Below, piece by piece: positions 8,478-8,755 of a stretch of DNA of 8,755 nucleotides. This DNA comes from an uncultured Actinomycetes bacterium (GTDB lineage: Bacteria > Actinomycetota > Thermoleophilia > Solirubrobacterales > Thermoleophilaceae): assembly GCA_946481495.1 (NCBI GenBank), contig CAMLNW010000108.1, positions 1-8,755 on the forward strand. Reading direction: 5' to 3'. The number at the start of each line of letters is the position of its first letter. The first letter of the stretch is position 1. The position numbers and the translations under genes were made by a program. The notes under the pieces were generated by a model. That model was given only the letters and a program-made list of their open reading frames with translations. It searched no databases and had not been told where the DNA came from.

Positions 8478-8755
8478 TCAGGAGACGAGCAGCTCCAGCA
8501 AGGCCTTCTGGGCGTGCAGGCGGTTCTCGGCCTGGTCCCAGACGGCCGAGCGCGGTCCGTAGAGAACGTCGGCGGTGATCTCCTCGCCGGGATGGGCCGG
8601 CAGGCAGTGGAGCGCGATCGCGTCGTCGCGCGCGGCGGCCAGCAGTGCGTCGTCGATCCGGTAGGGCTCGAGCGCCACTCGACGCGCGGCGGCCTCGCTC
8701 GGGTCGTCGCCCATGCTGACCCAGACGTCGGCATAGACCGCGTGCGCACTGGCAG
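8478..8755 (-). CDS. argF: ornithine carbamoyltransferase, C-terminal part (5' end beyond window)
   Basis: The last 91 residues or so of the enzyme that makes citrulline from ornithine and carbamoyl phosphate in arginine biosynthesis. The visible sequence opens with [15 protein letters not shown], the SMG loop that binds ornithine. It continues to [30 protein letters not shown], which contains the HCLPA motif with the active-site Cys. It ends with [22 protein letters not shown], the usual C-terminal helix. The reading frame is open to the window edge, so the rest of the gene lies to the right. No other arg gene is in view. Aspartate carbamoyltransferase and other paralogs are excluded by HCLP and SMG. 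Confidence 0.95.
   Translation of the reverse strand, partial: ASAHAVYADVWVSMGDDPSEAAARRVALEPYRIDDALLAAARDDAIALHCLPAHPGEEITADVLYGPRSAVWDQAENRLHAQKALLELLVS

Noticed and set aside
8420..8749. N-terminal extension of the cupredoxin frame to 8749
   Set aside because: It overlaps argF in another frame and would bury the signal peptide. The ATG at 8419 has a strong ribosome site.

Overview
The window is GC-rich, compactly organised bacterial chromosome with frequent GTG/TTG starts, ATGA/GTGA stop-start overlaps and very long antisense shadow frames. The strongest lineage clue is a secreted protein whose C-terminal beta-rich tail resembles one I associate with Thermoleophilia (Solirubrobacterales such as Conexibacter, Patulibacter and Solirubrobacter). 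I therefore favour an actinomycetal genome of that class. This is an inference; no marker RNA or phylogenetic gene is present. I see no mobile element, CRISPR array, tRNA or rRNA, and no gene-free stretch above 300 bases.

Left part (1-5274), all on the minus strand and read from right to left. ThiE (thiamine phosphate synthase) comes first. A four-helix membrane protein of unknown function overlaps its 3' end by 17 bases. Dihydrolipoamide dehydrogenase follows, then a large secreted multi-domain protein, then a 2-hydroxychromene-2-carboxylate isomerase-like (DsbA-fold) enzyme that runs off the left edge. The spacing suggests one directon with internal promoters rather than a single-purpose operon. 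The lpd start has its own leaderless-type -10 box. The lpd/secreted-gene gap holds two inverted repeats, one of which covers the ribosome binding site.

Middle part (5326-7988), plus strand, divergent from thiE across about 50 bases. This is a tightly coupled thiazole-branch operon: thiO (glycine oxidase), thiS (sulfur carrier), thiG (thiazole synthase) and a SnoaL/NTF2-like protein. ThiO makes dehydroglycine (iminoacetate), ThiS-thiocarboxylate brings sulfur, and ThiG assembles the thiazole phosphate. ThiE on the other strand joins that product to the pyrimidine. The ThiS adenylyltransferase (ThiF), a sulfur donor, ThiC and ThiD are not in the window. There is no room for a TPP riboswitch in the divergent gap.

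Right part (7997-8755), minus strand: the 3' end of ornithine carbamoyltransferase (arginine biosynthesis), then a small cupredoxin lipoprotein with its own likely promoter. The cupredoxin has Gln where the usual axial Met copper ligand lies. It ends 8 bases from the oppositely transcribed SnoaL-like gene.

Most of the window is recognisable metabolism. The items most worth a second look are the Gln-type cupredoxin, the ThiE with a Lys-to-Pro change in its pyrophosphate-binding motif, the NTF2-like gene coupled to thiG, the RBS-covering hairpin, and the paired leaderless promoters.
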